Source of the DNA: DSOI01 sp041394885
Lineage (GTDB): Bacteria > Acidobacteriota > Terriglobia > Bryobacterales > Bryobacteraceae
Direction: 5' to 3'
Length of the DNA: 64,000 bases
NCBI GenBank assembly: GCA_041394885.1
Contig: JAWKHI010000029.1
Span: 21,946-85,945 of the forward strand
Shown here piece by piece: positions 49,393 through 58,898 of the stretch. The notes beneath the pieces were generated by a model. It was not told where the DNA came from and did not search any database. It was given only the letters and a program-made list of their open reading frames with translations. The position numbers were made by a program, and so were the translations under genes. The stretch's first letter is position 1. Each line of letters begins with the position of its first letter.

Positions 49393-49424
49393 AGCGGCTG
49401 GCGATCCGGCAACTTCGGGCCCTG

Positions 49425-51995
49425 TTAGAGCCGCCACCGGAGCGAAAGCTGGATCGTGCGCGGGGAATGGGCGGCGTTGGCCCTGCCGAAGAAAGGCGAC
49501 GTCCGCACGCCGATGTACTCCACCGGATTCACTCTGTTCAGCAAATTGAAGAAATCGATATTCAAATCGATGTTGCGTGAGGAGTGCTGTTGCCCACGGT
49601 CGAGCAAACGCGGAACGCGAAAACTGCGGGTGACGCGCAGGTCTATCGTAAACCGGTTCGGGCCGAGACCCGTGTTGCGGGTGACGCCGGTCGGCCGGTC
49701 GTTGTTCACCGTATCGTTGTTGTCGTCGCGCCCCGTTGTGATGTTGTAGGGCAAGCCGCTGGCGGCTGTGACGAACGCTCCGGCGCGAAAGCCATGATCC
49801 ATTTCGTAGGCGCCGGCGAAACTCACCCGATGCCGTTGATCGTAGTTGGCACGGCCCCATTCGGCACGGTAGTCGAAACTGTTGGCCGGAAGTTCGAAGG
49901 AACCGTTGGTGTTGTCGAACGATCTTGACAAGGAGTATTGGGCCATGCCGGAGAAGCGCGCGAATAAATTGCCGCGCCAGGTGGCAGTCCACGATTCGCT
50001 GCGCATGCTGGCGGAAGACTCTGTCTGATTCACGTTCAGCAGTCCGGGAGCCAACCGTTGCACGCCAGAGAATGGATTCGAACCGGGAAGCGGAGCATTC
50101 ACATTTCGTGCGCGAAGCAGATGAAGGCCGCGCAGCCGCTGATATTCCAACGACACGTGCGCGGACCTGGATACCTGTTGTTCGACGGTGGCGCTCGCTT
50201 GTGCAACGTACGGAAGCCGCAGATCCGGCGCCGCGGTGACGATGCTCGGCGGGAGGCTTCCGCTCACGACTGGCGGCGGCAGCGGATAGCTTGGATTGGC
50301 GACTACATATTCTTGAAGCCGGCTGCCGTCATAGAGCAGGCTAAGGCGCGCGAGTTCCGAACTCACTCGCTCATAGAAGACACCGGCGCCGATGCGGACC
50401 ACGGTTTTGCCCTGCCACGCCGCCCATGCCAGAGCCACGCGCGGTGCGACGCCAAAGGGATCCTTCACGTTTGATTGCCAACCGTAGCGGGCGCCCGCCA
50501 TGAACTGCACGGTGGGCGATAGCGTCATCTCATCCTGGATGTAGCCGTAGGCTTCGTCCTGGCGGAAGCTCACGCGCGGATCGCCCGTGTTCACGCGATA
50601 GCGGAACGGTGCGCCATTGGCGAAGGCGTCCAGGCCGGCGAAGTCATAGGTGCCTCCGAAATTCGTCCGGTCGAGCGCCCGATACCAGCCGAGCCGGATG
50701 TCGCCGCCGAACTTCAGCGCGTGCATGCCGGCGTAGTAGTTGGCTGAGTCGCGAATTCTCAGAACGTTCTGGCGGCCGGTTGTGTATCGTTGCGGAGGGC
50801 CGGAGACGAAGGCGCCGTGGACGACGAGGGCAGCCGATTCCACGGCGCCGCCGGCCGCGGTGTCCTCGAAATCGTAGGCGGCGCGGAAGTCGTTCAACAT
50901 GCTCTCGGAGACCAGAGCCTGATCGGAGAACTGAAACCGGTGCCCGCGTTCCGAGGATGAGTATCCCTGCTCGGCGAGCCGTAACCCGCCGGTCCCTCGG
51001 ATCTCTTCGGCGCGATCCCGCATCGAGTATGTGCCGAGAAGAGTGTGCCTGGAGCCGGCCTTGGTGTCCAGGCGCGCAAGCACGTGGGTCCGTCGCTCCG
51101 GCGTAGGTACGTTGTCGACAAGCGGACCGGCCAGCGTAACTGCGTTCACCAGGGCGTTGCCGTTGTCGGTCAGACGATCGGCACTGATGAAGTAGGCGAT
51201 CCGGCCGCCGTTGAAGTTACCACCGAAGTTACCGTCGAACAAGTAACGGGTATAGTCTGGTTTGGTTCGGGCGAATGCGTTGCGGCTGTCCAGCGCGGAG
51301 TTACGGGCATAGATGCCGAAGCTGGCCTTCGTGCGGCGGAAAGAGCCCTCTTCGGTATAGACATCCACGCGGGCTCTACCCGGACGCCGGTTGGTGACGG
51401 TGTAAGGATTGCGGTTGACGCGCACGCGGCGAATCGAGCCGGGAGGAAGATCGGCGCCGCCAGCCTCCATCCCGTCCACGGCGATGTCGAGGCCCTCGGC
51501 TCCCTGGGCGGCGGGCGAAGCGAAGCCGGCCACGACACCGAGAATGTCCTGACCCGGCGCGGGCAGTCCTTCGAGAAGGTTCTCCTCGAAGTTCAGTTGG
51601 TCCGAGTTGCGGTCGAGCGTAACCAGGGACTCTTCCGCCTTCCGGCTGGCGTTCACTGTGACAGACGTCGCCTGCTGGGCCGCTTGCATCAGCATCGTGA
51701 TGGGCAACGGCGCCGCATCCTGCACAGTCAGCTTCACGGAGTCCGCGGTGAGGCCGGTGGCCTTGGCGCGGACTTTGTAGAATCCATTGGTGACACCTTC
51801 GAAGACGAATAAGCCGCGTTCATCGGCGGTGGTTCGAGCGCGTTTGACGCCCTCCACGGGCGGCTGCAACTCCATCGATACCTCGGCGCCCGCTACAGGC
51901 GCGCCGGTGATGTCTTGGACGGCTCCGGTCACGCGAACCTGCGCGGGGAGGTTTGCCACCGCGCACACCAACAGCACCGTCAACCGCATGATCAT
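49425..51995 (-). CDS. Oar-like outer-membrane barrel, last gene of the glycan operon
   Basis: The 856-residue product has a signal peptide (RLTVLLVCAVANLPAQ), a carboxypeptidase-regulatory beta domain (VRVTGAVQDITGAPVAGAEV, about 20-110), a plug-like region (ENLLEGLPAPGQDILGVVAG; GLDIAVDGMEAGGADLPPGS; VTNRRPGRARVDVYTEEGS) and a beta-barrel ending IQLSLRWRL. It is shorter than the other Oar-like proteins and its plug lacks the usual EYGRxxGGxVNxxTKSGTN. Its ATG overlaps the stop of the ABC exporter by ATGA (51992-51995), so its synthesis is coupled to the exporter. I infer that it is the outer-membrane exit or receptor for the operon's product. Confidence 0.85.
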   Translation of the reverse strand: MIMRLTVLLVCAVANLPAQVRVTGAVQDITGAPVAGAEVSMELQPPVEGVKRARTTADERGLFVFEGVTNGFYKVRAKATGLTADSVKLTVQDAAPLPITMLMQAAQQATSVTVNASRKAEESLVTLDRNSDQLNFEENLLEGLPAPGQDILGVVAGFASPAAQGAEGLDIAVDGMEAGGADLPPGSIRRVRVNRNPYTVTNRRPGRARVDVYTEEGSFRRTKASFGIYARNSALDSRNAFARTKPDYTRYLFDGNFGGNFNGGRIAYFISADRLTDNGNALVNAVTLAGPLVDNVPTPERRTHVLARLDTKAGSRHTLLGTYSMRDRAEEIRGTGGLRLAEQGYSSSERGHRFQFSDQALVSESMLNDFRAAYDFEDTAAGGAVESAALVVHGAFVSGPPQRYTTGRQNVLRIRDSANYYAGMHALKFGGDIRLGWYRALDRTNFGGTYDFAGLDAFANGAPFRYRVNTGDPRVSFRQDEAYGYIQDEMTLSPTVQFMAGARYGWQSNVKDPFGVAPRVALAWAAWQGKTVVRIGAGVFYERVSSELARLSLLYDGSRLQEYVVANPSYPLPPPVVSGSLPPSIVTAAPDLRLPYVAQASATVEQQVSRSAHVSLEYQRLRGLHLLRARNVNAPLPGSNPFSGVQRLAPGLLNVNQTESSASMRSESWTATWRGNLFARFSGMAQYSLSRSFDNTNGSFELPANSFDYRAEWGRANYDQRHRVSFAGAYEMDHGFRAGAFVTAASGLPYNITTGRDDNNDTVNNDRPTGVTRNTGLGPNRFTIDLRVTRSFRVPRLLDRGQQHSSRNIDLNIDFFNLLNRVNPVEYIGVRTSPFFGRANAAHSPRTIQLSLRWRL

Positions 51996-53776
51996 CTTCC
52001 TTCCTCCACCGGTTCGCTCATCATGCGCGCCCGGTACAGTTCGTAGTAGTAGCCGCCCTTGTCCATCAACTGGGCGTGCGTGCCCTCCTCCAACAGCGAA
52101 CCATCTTTGAGCACGAGCACCTTGTCGAACCGGTCCATGTTGGAGAACTGATGCGAAATGACGAGCGTCGTGCGGCCGCTTTGGAGACGTTCGAGTGCCT
52201 CGTGGATGAGAGCCGACGATTCCGGATCCACAGCCGCCGTGGGTTCATCGAGGAGAAGAATGGAGCAGGGCTTGATCAGAGCGCGCGCGATGCAGAGCCG
52301 CTGCCGCTGGCCTCCCGATAAAGTGGACCCACGTTCGCCGACGACGGTGTCATAGCCATCCGGCAGGGAGCAGATAAACGAGTGCGCGAATGCCTGGCGG
52401 GCCGCGGCTTCCACTTCCCCGGCGGTGGCGTCGGGCTTGCCGTAGGCGATGTTGTCACGAATCGAGGCGCCGAATAGGAGCGAATCCTGCAGCACCACGC
52501 CGATCTGATTCCGCAACGCTTCACGGCAGTAGCGGGCGGCGTTGACGCCATCGATGGACACGCATCCCTCTGAGGGCTCATAGAAGCGAAGCAGGAGGCT
52601 GGCGATAGTGGATTTGCCGGCGCCGGAGGAGCCGACGAGAGCCACACGGCGGCCAGGCTCGATCGAGAAGCTCACGTCATTCAGTGCACGCCGGCCACCC
52701 TCGTAGGTAAAGCTGACGTGGCGGAAAGTGATCGCGCCGTGGAGTTGTATCGGGCGGATGGAACCGGCGCTATCGGCTCGCGCATCTTCTTCGAGAATGG
52801 ATGACACGCGCTCCACGCTCACCATGGCCTTGGACAGCTGCAGGCTCATCTTGGCGAGAATGCGGAGCGGCTTGTACATGCCGCCGAGATAGGAAGCGAA
52901 AACGAGGACATCGCCGGGAGTCATCTCGCCGCGTAGCGCCATGAGCGATCCGAATAGGACGGTTGCGCAAACACCGCCCGCGTTGATGACCTCAACCGTT
53001 CGCGCCGCGGCGCCCTCCATTCGGGCCGCGCGAACGCCTTCCTGAAACGAACGGCCGCTCTCCTCATCGAACAGGCGCTGCTCATGGCTCTCGCGGGCGA
53101 AAGCACGCACCAACGCGGCTGACCCGAGCGATTCGTGGATGCGCGCGGCGAGTTTTCCCTCGCGATCGCGCTGGGCTCTTGCGGCCACGCGCGTGCGCCG
53201 GTAGATCGTGAGCATCGTAAAGCCGAGCAAGGGAAACGTCACCAAAACAATAAGACTGAGTTTCCAGTTGAGCCAGAACAGGATTCCGAACATGCCGAGC
53301 AGAGTGAAGATCCGGCCGGCAGCCTCCAGAAGTGCGCTGGTGAATGTGTCGCGAAGAGTGTTGGTATCCGACGATACTTTGGTAAGTAGCTCGCCGGCGC
53401 GGGAGCGGTTGTGGAACGAAAGCGATAGCCGTTGGAGATGCGCGAACAGTTCTTTGCGGAGCGCGTGAACGAGTCCGAAGCCAACTTCTGCGCTGAGATA
53501 AACCTGCCCGTAGGCACAGATGCCCTTTGACGCCGCGATGGCCAGGATCGCCAGCGCGAGCACAATCGTGGCCACGCCCTTCCCGTAGCCGCTCAGCAGC
53601 GGCGCGAGCCAGGCGGGTGCGGTGCGATCGAGCAGAATATGATCGAAGATCAGTTTCAACGGCCATGGCGCGAGCAACTCTCCCACGCTGTAGCCGATGA
53701 GGCACAACGCGGACACAACCAGCGGCGCGGAGTTGCGGCGCAGGTGGTTCTCGACGATGGAGCGCAGTCTGGTCAT
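51992..53776 (-). CDS. MsbA-type ABC exporter (fused permease and ATPase)
   Basis: The 594-residue half-transporter has about six membrane helices in the first 300 residues (SAPLVVSALCLIGYSVGELL; WLAPLLSGYGKGVATIVLAL) and an ATPase domain: Walker A GSSGAGKST near residue 380, signature LSGGQRQRL near 485, Walker B ILLLDEPTAAVD near 505 and H-loop SHQFS near 538. Such homodimers export lipids, lipid-linked glycans or peptides. The ATG at 53776 overlaps the deacetylase stop by ATGA and fits the start of the permease; an earlier start would lie inside the upstream gene. Confidence 0.9.
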   Translation of the reverse strand: MTRLRSIVENHLRRNSAPLVVSALCLIGYSVGELLAPWPLKLIFDHILLDRTAPAWLAPLLSGYGKGVATIVLALAILAIAASKGICAYGQVYLSAEVGFGLVHALRKELFAHLQRLSLSFHNRSRAGELLTKVSSDTNTLRDTFTSALLEAAGRIFTLLGMFGILFWLNWKLSLIVLVTFPLLGFTMLTIYRRTRVAARAQRDREGKLAARIHESLGSAALVRAFARESHEQRLFDEESGRSFQEGVRAARMEGAAARTVEVINAGGVCATVLFGSLMALRGEMTPGDVLVFASYLGGMYKPLRILAKMSLQLSKAMVSVERVSSILEEDARADSAGSIRPIQLHGAITFRHVSFTYEGGRRALNDVSFSIEPGRRVALVGSSGAGKSTIASLLLRFYEPSEGCVSIDGVNAARYCREALRNQIGVVLQDSLLFGASIRDNIAYGKPDATAGEVEAAARQAFAHSFICSLPDGYDTVVGERGSTLSGGQRQRLCIARALIKPCSILLLDEPTAAVDPESSALIHEALERLQSGRTTLVISHQFSNMDRFDKVLVLKDGSLLEEGTHAQLMDKGGYYYELYRARMMSEPVEEGR

Positions 53777-54498
53777 GCGGGGCATAGGCTTTCGAAGGTG
53801 TGAAGCGTCACGGCGTCGGGATGACGGAGGAGTTCGTCCAGCAGTGTCTCGAGAGTGGCGAAGGCCGTGACATCCATCGCCTTGTGGTGCAGCAGGATGC
53901 CGGTCGGCCCCCCTCTGCGGATCCATCGCGCCAGTTCGGCGCGTAGTTCCTCGAGCGGTTTGGCCACACGGCAGGGCTTCCACTGGAACACGTCAATCGC
54001 AATGGGGATGGATACGAGTGGCGGCGCGCATCGAACGTTGTCGCCATTGGCGGAAAACACCCGAAAGCCGAGTTCGGACACCGCGGACATCGTATCCGCG
54101 GTGAAGCGATTCCAGGGCGGAGTGAAAACGGGATGCCACCGGCCGGGGAATGCCGAGTCGAGCGCCGCCTTGCCGCGGCGAATGTCGTGGAGCTGTTGCA
54201 GGCGCGTGCGGCTGGGGCCGAATTCGCATTTCTTTCCGCTGGCCTCGTGATTGCAATGCGTCCAGCCGTGCTGGTTGATTTCGATGAAGCGCGGGCAGCC
54301 GGCGAGCAAGTCGGTAGCGGCGGCGGTAAGAGTCGCGGGAATCACCTGAAGGTTGAGAGGCGCCGTGCGCGAGCAAAAAATGCTTAGCAGCCGCCGCAGC
54401 TCCGGGATGTCACGGTCTGCGTCGTCGTCACGAAAGAAGATGCGCACGGGAGAGCCGCTGCGCTTACGTTCGTCGAGGGCTTGCGCGAGGAGGTTCAT
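53773..54498 (-). CDS. Polysaccharide deacetylase-like protein, cytoplasmic
   Basis: The 241-residue product is a NodB-like metal-dependent deacetylase: RIFFRDDDADRD with Asp 24-26, the zinc-binding His pair in INQHGWTHCNHE (H77, H81), FTPPWNRF and, near the end, GILLHHKAMD. These supply the expected catalytic Asp, metal His and the second His. There is no signal peptide, so it should act in the cytoplasm on a sugar precursor, such as a lipid-linked or nucleotide GlcNAc unit. It overlaps both neighbours by ATGA. Confidence 0.82.
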   Translation of the reverse strand: MNLLAQALDERKRSGSPVRIFFRDDDADRDIPELRRLLSIFCSRTAPLNLQVIPATLTAAATDLLAGCPRFIEINQHGWTHCNHEASGKKCEFGPSRTRLQQLHDIRRGKAALDSAFPGRWHPVFTPPWNRFTADTMSAVSELGFRVFSANGDNVRCAPPLVSIPIAIDVFQWKPCRVAKPLEELRAELARWIRRGGPTGILLHHKAMDVTAFATLETLLDELLRHPDAVTLHTFESLCPA

Positions 54499-55640
54499 TC
54501 CGAGACCATCTCCCGAACCAGCCGTGCAGACTCCTGAGCCCCATCCATGCGGAATCCACCTCCGGCGGCCGCACGAACGCCGGGCGCGTCCAGCAGTCCG
54601 CGGATTCTGTTGGCGAGCACGGCAGGCTCGAGGTCCGCCGTGGCCAGCACGCCGGCGCCGCCTCGTTTCTCCAGCCGGGAGGCTCGCATGGATTGCTCGA
54701 GGTTACCGTTGCCCCGGAACGGGTACACCAACGCCGGAATCCCCGTGCTGAGGATGTCCATGCAGGTGTTGTAGCCGGCCATGCTCACCGAGACGGAGGC
54801 AAGCGCCAGCCGGTCGACGAAGCAGGACGTAAACCGGTCCACCTGTACGTTGGGTTTGTCCGCGGCTAGTTCGCACAGCGAGGAGAACTCGTCCTCGGGA
54901 AGGAAGGGCCCGGTGAACAACTGCACTTGAACGTCCGCTGGAAGAAGAGGTGCGGCATTCAAGGTTGCTTCGAGCAATTCGAATCCCACGCGGCCCCCTC
55001 CGATGCTGGCTACAACCTCGCGAACGCCCGCGTGTGACTGTAATTTCTTCGGACGACGCGCCACAAAGCCGGTATAGCGAATCGGACAACGAATGGCGGC
55101 GGCAGCCGGAAAGGTCTCTTCCAGACGTTGGAATTGCGGGTCCGCATGGACGAGAATCAAATCGAAATAACGCTCGATGAGATCCGACGTCTGGGCTTCG
55201 TAACGTTGCTGGTCGCGCTTGCTAACCAGGATGTCGCGCACGCTCGAGATCACAGAGGCAGGCCGCGGCCTCCGACGATTGGCATCGAGCAGGGGCAGGA
55301 TCTCGAAGGCGAACTTCCGGCGGCCGAAGGGGAACAACTCGAGGATGATGGCGTGGGGTTCGAAACGCTCGAGTTCAGCGAGGAGACGGTTGGAGCGTAG
55401 TTCTTTTACGGCCTCGATGCCGGCGCCACTGATCGCATGCACATCGCGGAACTCGCAGTCCGATGCCATCGCGGGAAGGTTCACCACGCGGACACCTTCC
55501 GGTATGGGAAAGCCCTCCACTGGCGCGCCGCCGTTGAGGAATGTTACGTCGAATCCGCGAAGGGCGCGAACCAGTTCGAGGCTCCGTACCAGATGCCCCA
55601 TGCCGAGCACATGCTGGCAATAGAATAAGACACGCTTCAT
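54495..55640 (-). CDS. MurG/GT28-like glycosyltransferase (second of two)
   Basis: The 381-residue product has the GT-B N-terminal start KRVLFYCQHVLGMGHLVRS, with the Gly-x-Gly-His loop, and the C-terminal donor site ASVSVSMAGYNTCMDILSTG with IPALVYPFRGNGNLEQ, as in MurG/GT28-type enzymes. A related protein is encoded by the first gene of the operon. It transfers a sugar from a nucleotide donor to a lipid or growing glycan; donor and acceptor are unknown. Start chosen at 55640: it overlaps the kinase stop by ATGA and begins the family fold. Confidence 0.82.
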   Translation of the reverse strand: MKRVLFYCQHVLGMGHLVRSLELVRALRGFDVTFLNGGAPVEGFPIPEGVRVVNLPAMASDCEFRDVHAISGAGIEAVKELRSNRLLAELERFEPHAIILELFPFGRRKFAFEILPLLDANRRRPRPASVISSVRDILVSKRDQQRYEAQTSDLIERYFDLILVHADPQFQRLEETFPAAAAIRCPIRYTGFVARRPKKLQSHAGVREVVASIGGGRVGFELLEATLNAAPLLPADVQVQLFTGPFLPEDEFSSLCELAADKPNVQVDRFTSCFVDRLALASVSVSMAGYNTCMDILSTGIPALVYPFRGNGNLEQSMRASRLEKRGGAGVLATADLEPAVLANRIRGLLDAPGVRAAAGGGFRMDGAQESARLVREMVSE

Positions 55641-57910
55641 GCGAAACTCTCCTGACTGTCGATGGCTTGAACGGCTCGGTGGAGGCACTGCTTGGTCCGG
55701 GTGGCGAGATCCGGGCGCAGTTGCAGACAGGCGCGGTAGGCGCGCGTAGCGTGCTGGACAGCGGTGTGCCAGGCAAGACGGTCTGGGGGAACCCGCCGCC
55801 CGGCGGCTGACTCGTACGCCTGGAGCAGTTCCGCCATCAACGCATCGACGCGCTCCTCGGGGAGGCCGTACAGATGGAGGTCCGCGTGAAAATGGGCGAA
55901 GTCTTCCGTGGCGTCGCCGATGGAGCTTTCGTCGAAGTCGAACAAAGCGACGCGCTCGCCAAGAGCGGTCAACTGGCGCAGGTGGAAGTCGCCATGAACC
56001 AGCAGGGCAGGCGCCGGGCTCGAGGAAGGGAGTGCTTCCTCCAGCCACTCAACGATGCGATGCGCGTCGCCGGCGGCTCCCGGCGCCGCTTGCACCACGC
56101 GTTGGAGTTTCTTTCTGATGTCGGCCAACTGTTCTTCTGGTGTAGCGCGTGGCGGGGCGGAGGCGCCGCAGTGATGGACCAGAGCCAGTTGCCTTCCCGA
56201 TTCACGCAAGAGCGGTAAAAGCTCCGGTGACCGCAACTCGTCGATGAGCGGACGGCCGGGAACTTCTTCGAGCCACAAAGTGCGGATCGCGCGGGAGTAG
56301 CCACACGGCCGCGCGGTACGGAACGAGGTATGAGCCAGTAGGTTCGAGATGGCCTCGATGCGCTGCCCGATGTGCTCCCCGCGGTCGTCGGCGTAGGTCT
56401 TGCTGTATACGGCGCGCCCTGCCATGCGGTGACGCGCCGTGCAGCGGATACCGGGACGATAGTTCAGAATCTCTACATCGGGCGAGGCTGCGATTTCGGC
56501 GAGCCAGGGCAATGCCGGATCGTCCGGGAATCGGCGAGTGACGCGGTCACCGTCCGCCGAAAGTTCCACGTGGATGAATCGCGGTTCCGCGCTGAGCCGA
56601 TAGAGCACCGCGGCGCGTGACTTGTGCCAGGAGCGCGGCTTCAAATACGTCTTGTAGTGAACATCGGCGACCGAGCAGTGGTCCAGGCCCAACACGCGCG
56701 CGGCACGGCCGGTGTCGAGCATCGTTTCGAAGTAGCGGCGCAGAGACTCGGCCGGCGGAGGCTCAAAGGCCAACTCGTACGCGCGATCGAGAATGGACTC
56801 GAGATGGCCGGCATCTGCCTTGCGGCGAGACAAGCATCGGCAAGCACGTTCGGTAACCAACGCCGCGGCCGTGTGCATGCGCAGGGCCTGTTCCGGAACT
56901 TCCCAGTCCACCGCGGCGCGATAGGCATCCACGAATGCTTCCGCGCTCGAGTCCGGCGCTCCGTGATGAAATAGACCGCCGAGAAGGCTGCCCAGATCCT
57001 CGAGAGGATCGCCTATGCGCAAATTGTCGAGATCGATCAGCGACGCGGCGCCATGGTGGAATAGGAAATTCTGTGGATGCGGGTCTCCATGGAGCGGGGA
57101 GGCGGGGCGGCCGGACGCATCCCAGGGAAAGTTCTCGAGGAGGGCGAACAACCGGTCATGACCGTCTATGAGAGTACGAGCGTGCGCGATACGGCCGGCA
57201 ATGGCATTGTGCGGCAGCTCCGGCATTGAGCATCGATGCAGCGCGGCCAGGGCGCGAGCGGCCGCCGCTACCTCACCCCGATCGCCGGCATCGATGGCGC
57301 GGCCGGGAAGGCCATGTTGCCAGAGCATGTTCGCTTCCCGGTCGAGCACCGGTTCCGCGGCGCCAAGCCCCTGGCGGTGTAGCCTTCGCATCCACGCGTC
57401 GGTGGCCTCTGCTTGTCCGTCGTAGTAGGTCTTGATGAACCAGCGGTCTCCGGTGGTGGCGTCGGTGAGGGACGCTGTGCAGGTGTGTTCAGCGACGTAG
57501 TGTACAAGCGCGTAGTCGAGCCGACGGTCCGCGGGCACCAATCCCAAAGCGCGCCCCCGCTGGGTTATCCAGGAACGGTCAGCCAGCATGGGCAGGGAAC
57601 GCAGCTTGCGGTCACCCGGAAAGATCCACGCCACCGCTTCGAACTCGGCCAGGTGAATCACCGGTTGGCCTTGTGCGTTCGCCTTTGCGAGCGCCGGTGC
57701 ACTGCCGCCGGGTGCGTAGAATCGGACCGCCGCGATACGGTCTCCCCCGCTTGTCTGAAACGTGTAGCTGACCAGTCCGCTTTTGCCCGGCTTGAAACGC
57801 TGCTGCAGGATACGGCAGGCGAATACGGTGACATCTTCGAAGAGCCGCTCCTGAGCCACTTTGCGCATCCGTTCCGCAAGCAGCCCGTTGGGGCAATAGA
57901 GTTCAGGCAT
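55637..57910 (-). CDS. Large protein with two tandem APH-like kinase domains
   Basis: The 757-residue product contains two aminoglycoside-phosphotransferase-like kinase domains. In the first, lysine 160 (FIKTYYDG) and the catalytic loop HGDPHPQN (274-281) are followed by the metal motif DLD (293-295). In the second, lysine 504 (YSKTYADD), HGDFHLRQ (639-646) and DFD (658-660). The HGD..N loop Asn is Gln in the second copy. Each half also has the same N-terminal pieces: KxxKS..., FPxDxxLxxL and a CTA motif just before the lysine (near 144 and 490), so the protein arose by duplication of a unit of about 365 residues. Such kinases phosphorylate small alcohols or sugars. The start at 57910 overlaps the epimerase stop by eight bases. 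Confidence 0.85.
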   Translation of the reverse strand: MPELYCPNGLLAERMRKVAQERLFEDVTVFACRILQQRFKPGKSGLVSYTFQTSGGDRIAAVRFYAPGGSAPALAKANAQGQPVIHLAEFEAVAWIFPGDRKLRSLPMLADRSWITQRGRALGLVPADRRLDYALVHYVAEHTCTASLTDATTGDRWFIKTYYDGQAEATDAWMRRLHRQGLGAAEPVLDREANMLWQHGLPGRAIDAGDRGEVAAAARALAALHRCSMPELPHNAIAGRIAHARTLIDGHDRLFALLENFPWDASGRPASPLHGDPHPQNFLFHHGAASLIDLDNLRIGDPLEDLGSLLGGLFHHGAPDSSAEAFVDAYRAAVDWEVPEQALRMHTAAALVTERACRCLSRRKADAGHLESILDRAYELAFEPPPAESLRRYFETMLDTGRAARVLGLDHCSVADVHYKTYLKPRSWHKSRAAVLYRLSAEPRFIHVELSADGDRVTRRFPDDPALPWLAEIAASPDVEILNYRPGIRCTARHRMAGRAVYSKTYADDRGEHIGQRIEAISNLLAHTSFRTARPCGYSRAIRTLWLEEVPGRPLIDELRSPELLPLLRESGRQLALVHHCGASAPPRATPEEQLADIRKKLQRVVQAAPGAAGDAHRIVEWLEEALPSSSPAPALLVHGDFHLRQLTALGERVALFDFDESSIGDATEDFAHFHADLHLYGLPEERVDALMAELLQAYESAAGRRVPPDRLAWHTAVQHATRAYRACLQLRPDLATRTKQCLHRAVQAIDSQESFA

Positions 57911-58898
57911 GGATGAGAGTCTCCTTTCGATTGCTGTTGAACCATTCGGCGAATCGGCCGATGCCGGCCTCCACCGGAGTGGATGGGGAGTAGCCGAGCA
58001 GCCTCCGCGCTTTGCCGATGCTGGCGTGCGTGCGCGGCATATCACCCGGCTGCGCCGGCCGCCAATCGATGATCGCCTTGCGGCCCAATGCCGCTTCGAG
58101 AAGCGACACCAGGCGGCTCAGGGAGATCGTATGGGACTCGCCGAGGTTGATGACTTCGAATGGAGTGGCGCCAGCTCGCGCGTAGCCGATCGCGCCTTCG
58201 AGTCCGTCCAAGATGTCTTCGATGTAGGTATAGTCGCGCTCGGTGGATCCGTCGCCGTACAGCGGGACCGGTTCTCCATTGGCGATCTTGCGGGCGAACT
58301 TGTGGATGGCCAGATCCGGCCGCTGACGCGCGCCGTAGACGGTGAAGAATCGCAAGCACACGATCCGCATGCCATAAAGGTGCGAGTAGGTGTGCGCCAG
58401 CATCTCGCCGCCGGCCTTGGTGGCGGCGTAGGGCGAAATCGGTTCGAGCGCCATTTCCTCCGTGAACGGCGGCCGGGCCCGAGGGCCGTAGACGGAGCTG
58501 GACGACGCGAACACGAACTGCTGTATGCCATGGGCGCGGGCAAGGTCAAGCAGAAGAAGCGTGCCTCCGAGGTTCACTTCCTGGTAGAGCCGCGCCTGAT
58601 CGAGCGACGGACGCACGCCGGCCCGCGCAGCCAGGTGAATCAGGGCGTCGAACTTCTCTTCCGTGAACACCTCGGCAAGAGCCTCGTGGTCGCGAATGTC
58701 GCACTTGACCACGCGGACGTTGCGGTTGCCGCGATGGGCCGCGAGATTCCGTTCCTTGATGGAAGGATCGTAGAAGTCGTTGAAGTCGTCGATGACGACC
58801 ACGCGGGCGCAGCCGCCGGTGACGAGCCGGTCTACGAGGTGGCTCCCGATGAATCCGGCGCCGCCGGTGACGAGAAATTTCCGGTTGTGAATATTCAT
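57903..58898 (-). CDS. NAD-dependent sugar epimerase, UDP-glucuronate 4-epimerase-like
   Basis: The 331-residue product is an extended SDR: TGGAGFIG (11-18), the catalytic Ser region ASSSSVYG, and Tyr157-x3-Lys161 in SPYAATKAGGE. The motif NDFYDPSIKERN is typical of UDP-glucuronate 4-epimerases, which make UDP-galacturonate from UDP-glucuronate. Its place beside a heparinase-like protein fits a uronate-containing glycan. It overlaps the heparinase gene by ATGA and the kinase gene by eight bases. Confidence 0.85.
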   Translation of the reverse strand: MNIHNRKFLVTGGAGFIGSHLVDRLVTGGCARVVVIDDFNDFYDPSIKERNLAAHRGNRNVRVVKCDIRDHEALAEVFTEEKFDALIHLAARAGVRPSLDQARLYQEVNLGGTLLLLDLARAHGIQQFVFASSSSVYGPRARPPFTEEMALEPISPYAATKAGGEMLAHTYSHLYGMRIVCLRFFTVYGARQRPDLAIHKFARKIANGEPVPLYGDGSTERDYTYIEDILDGLEGAIGYARAGATPFEVINLGESHTISLSRLVSLLEAALGRKAIIDWRPAQPGDMPRTHASIGKARRLLGYSPSTPVEAGIGRFAEWFNSNRKETLIHA

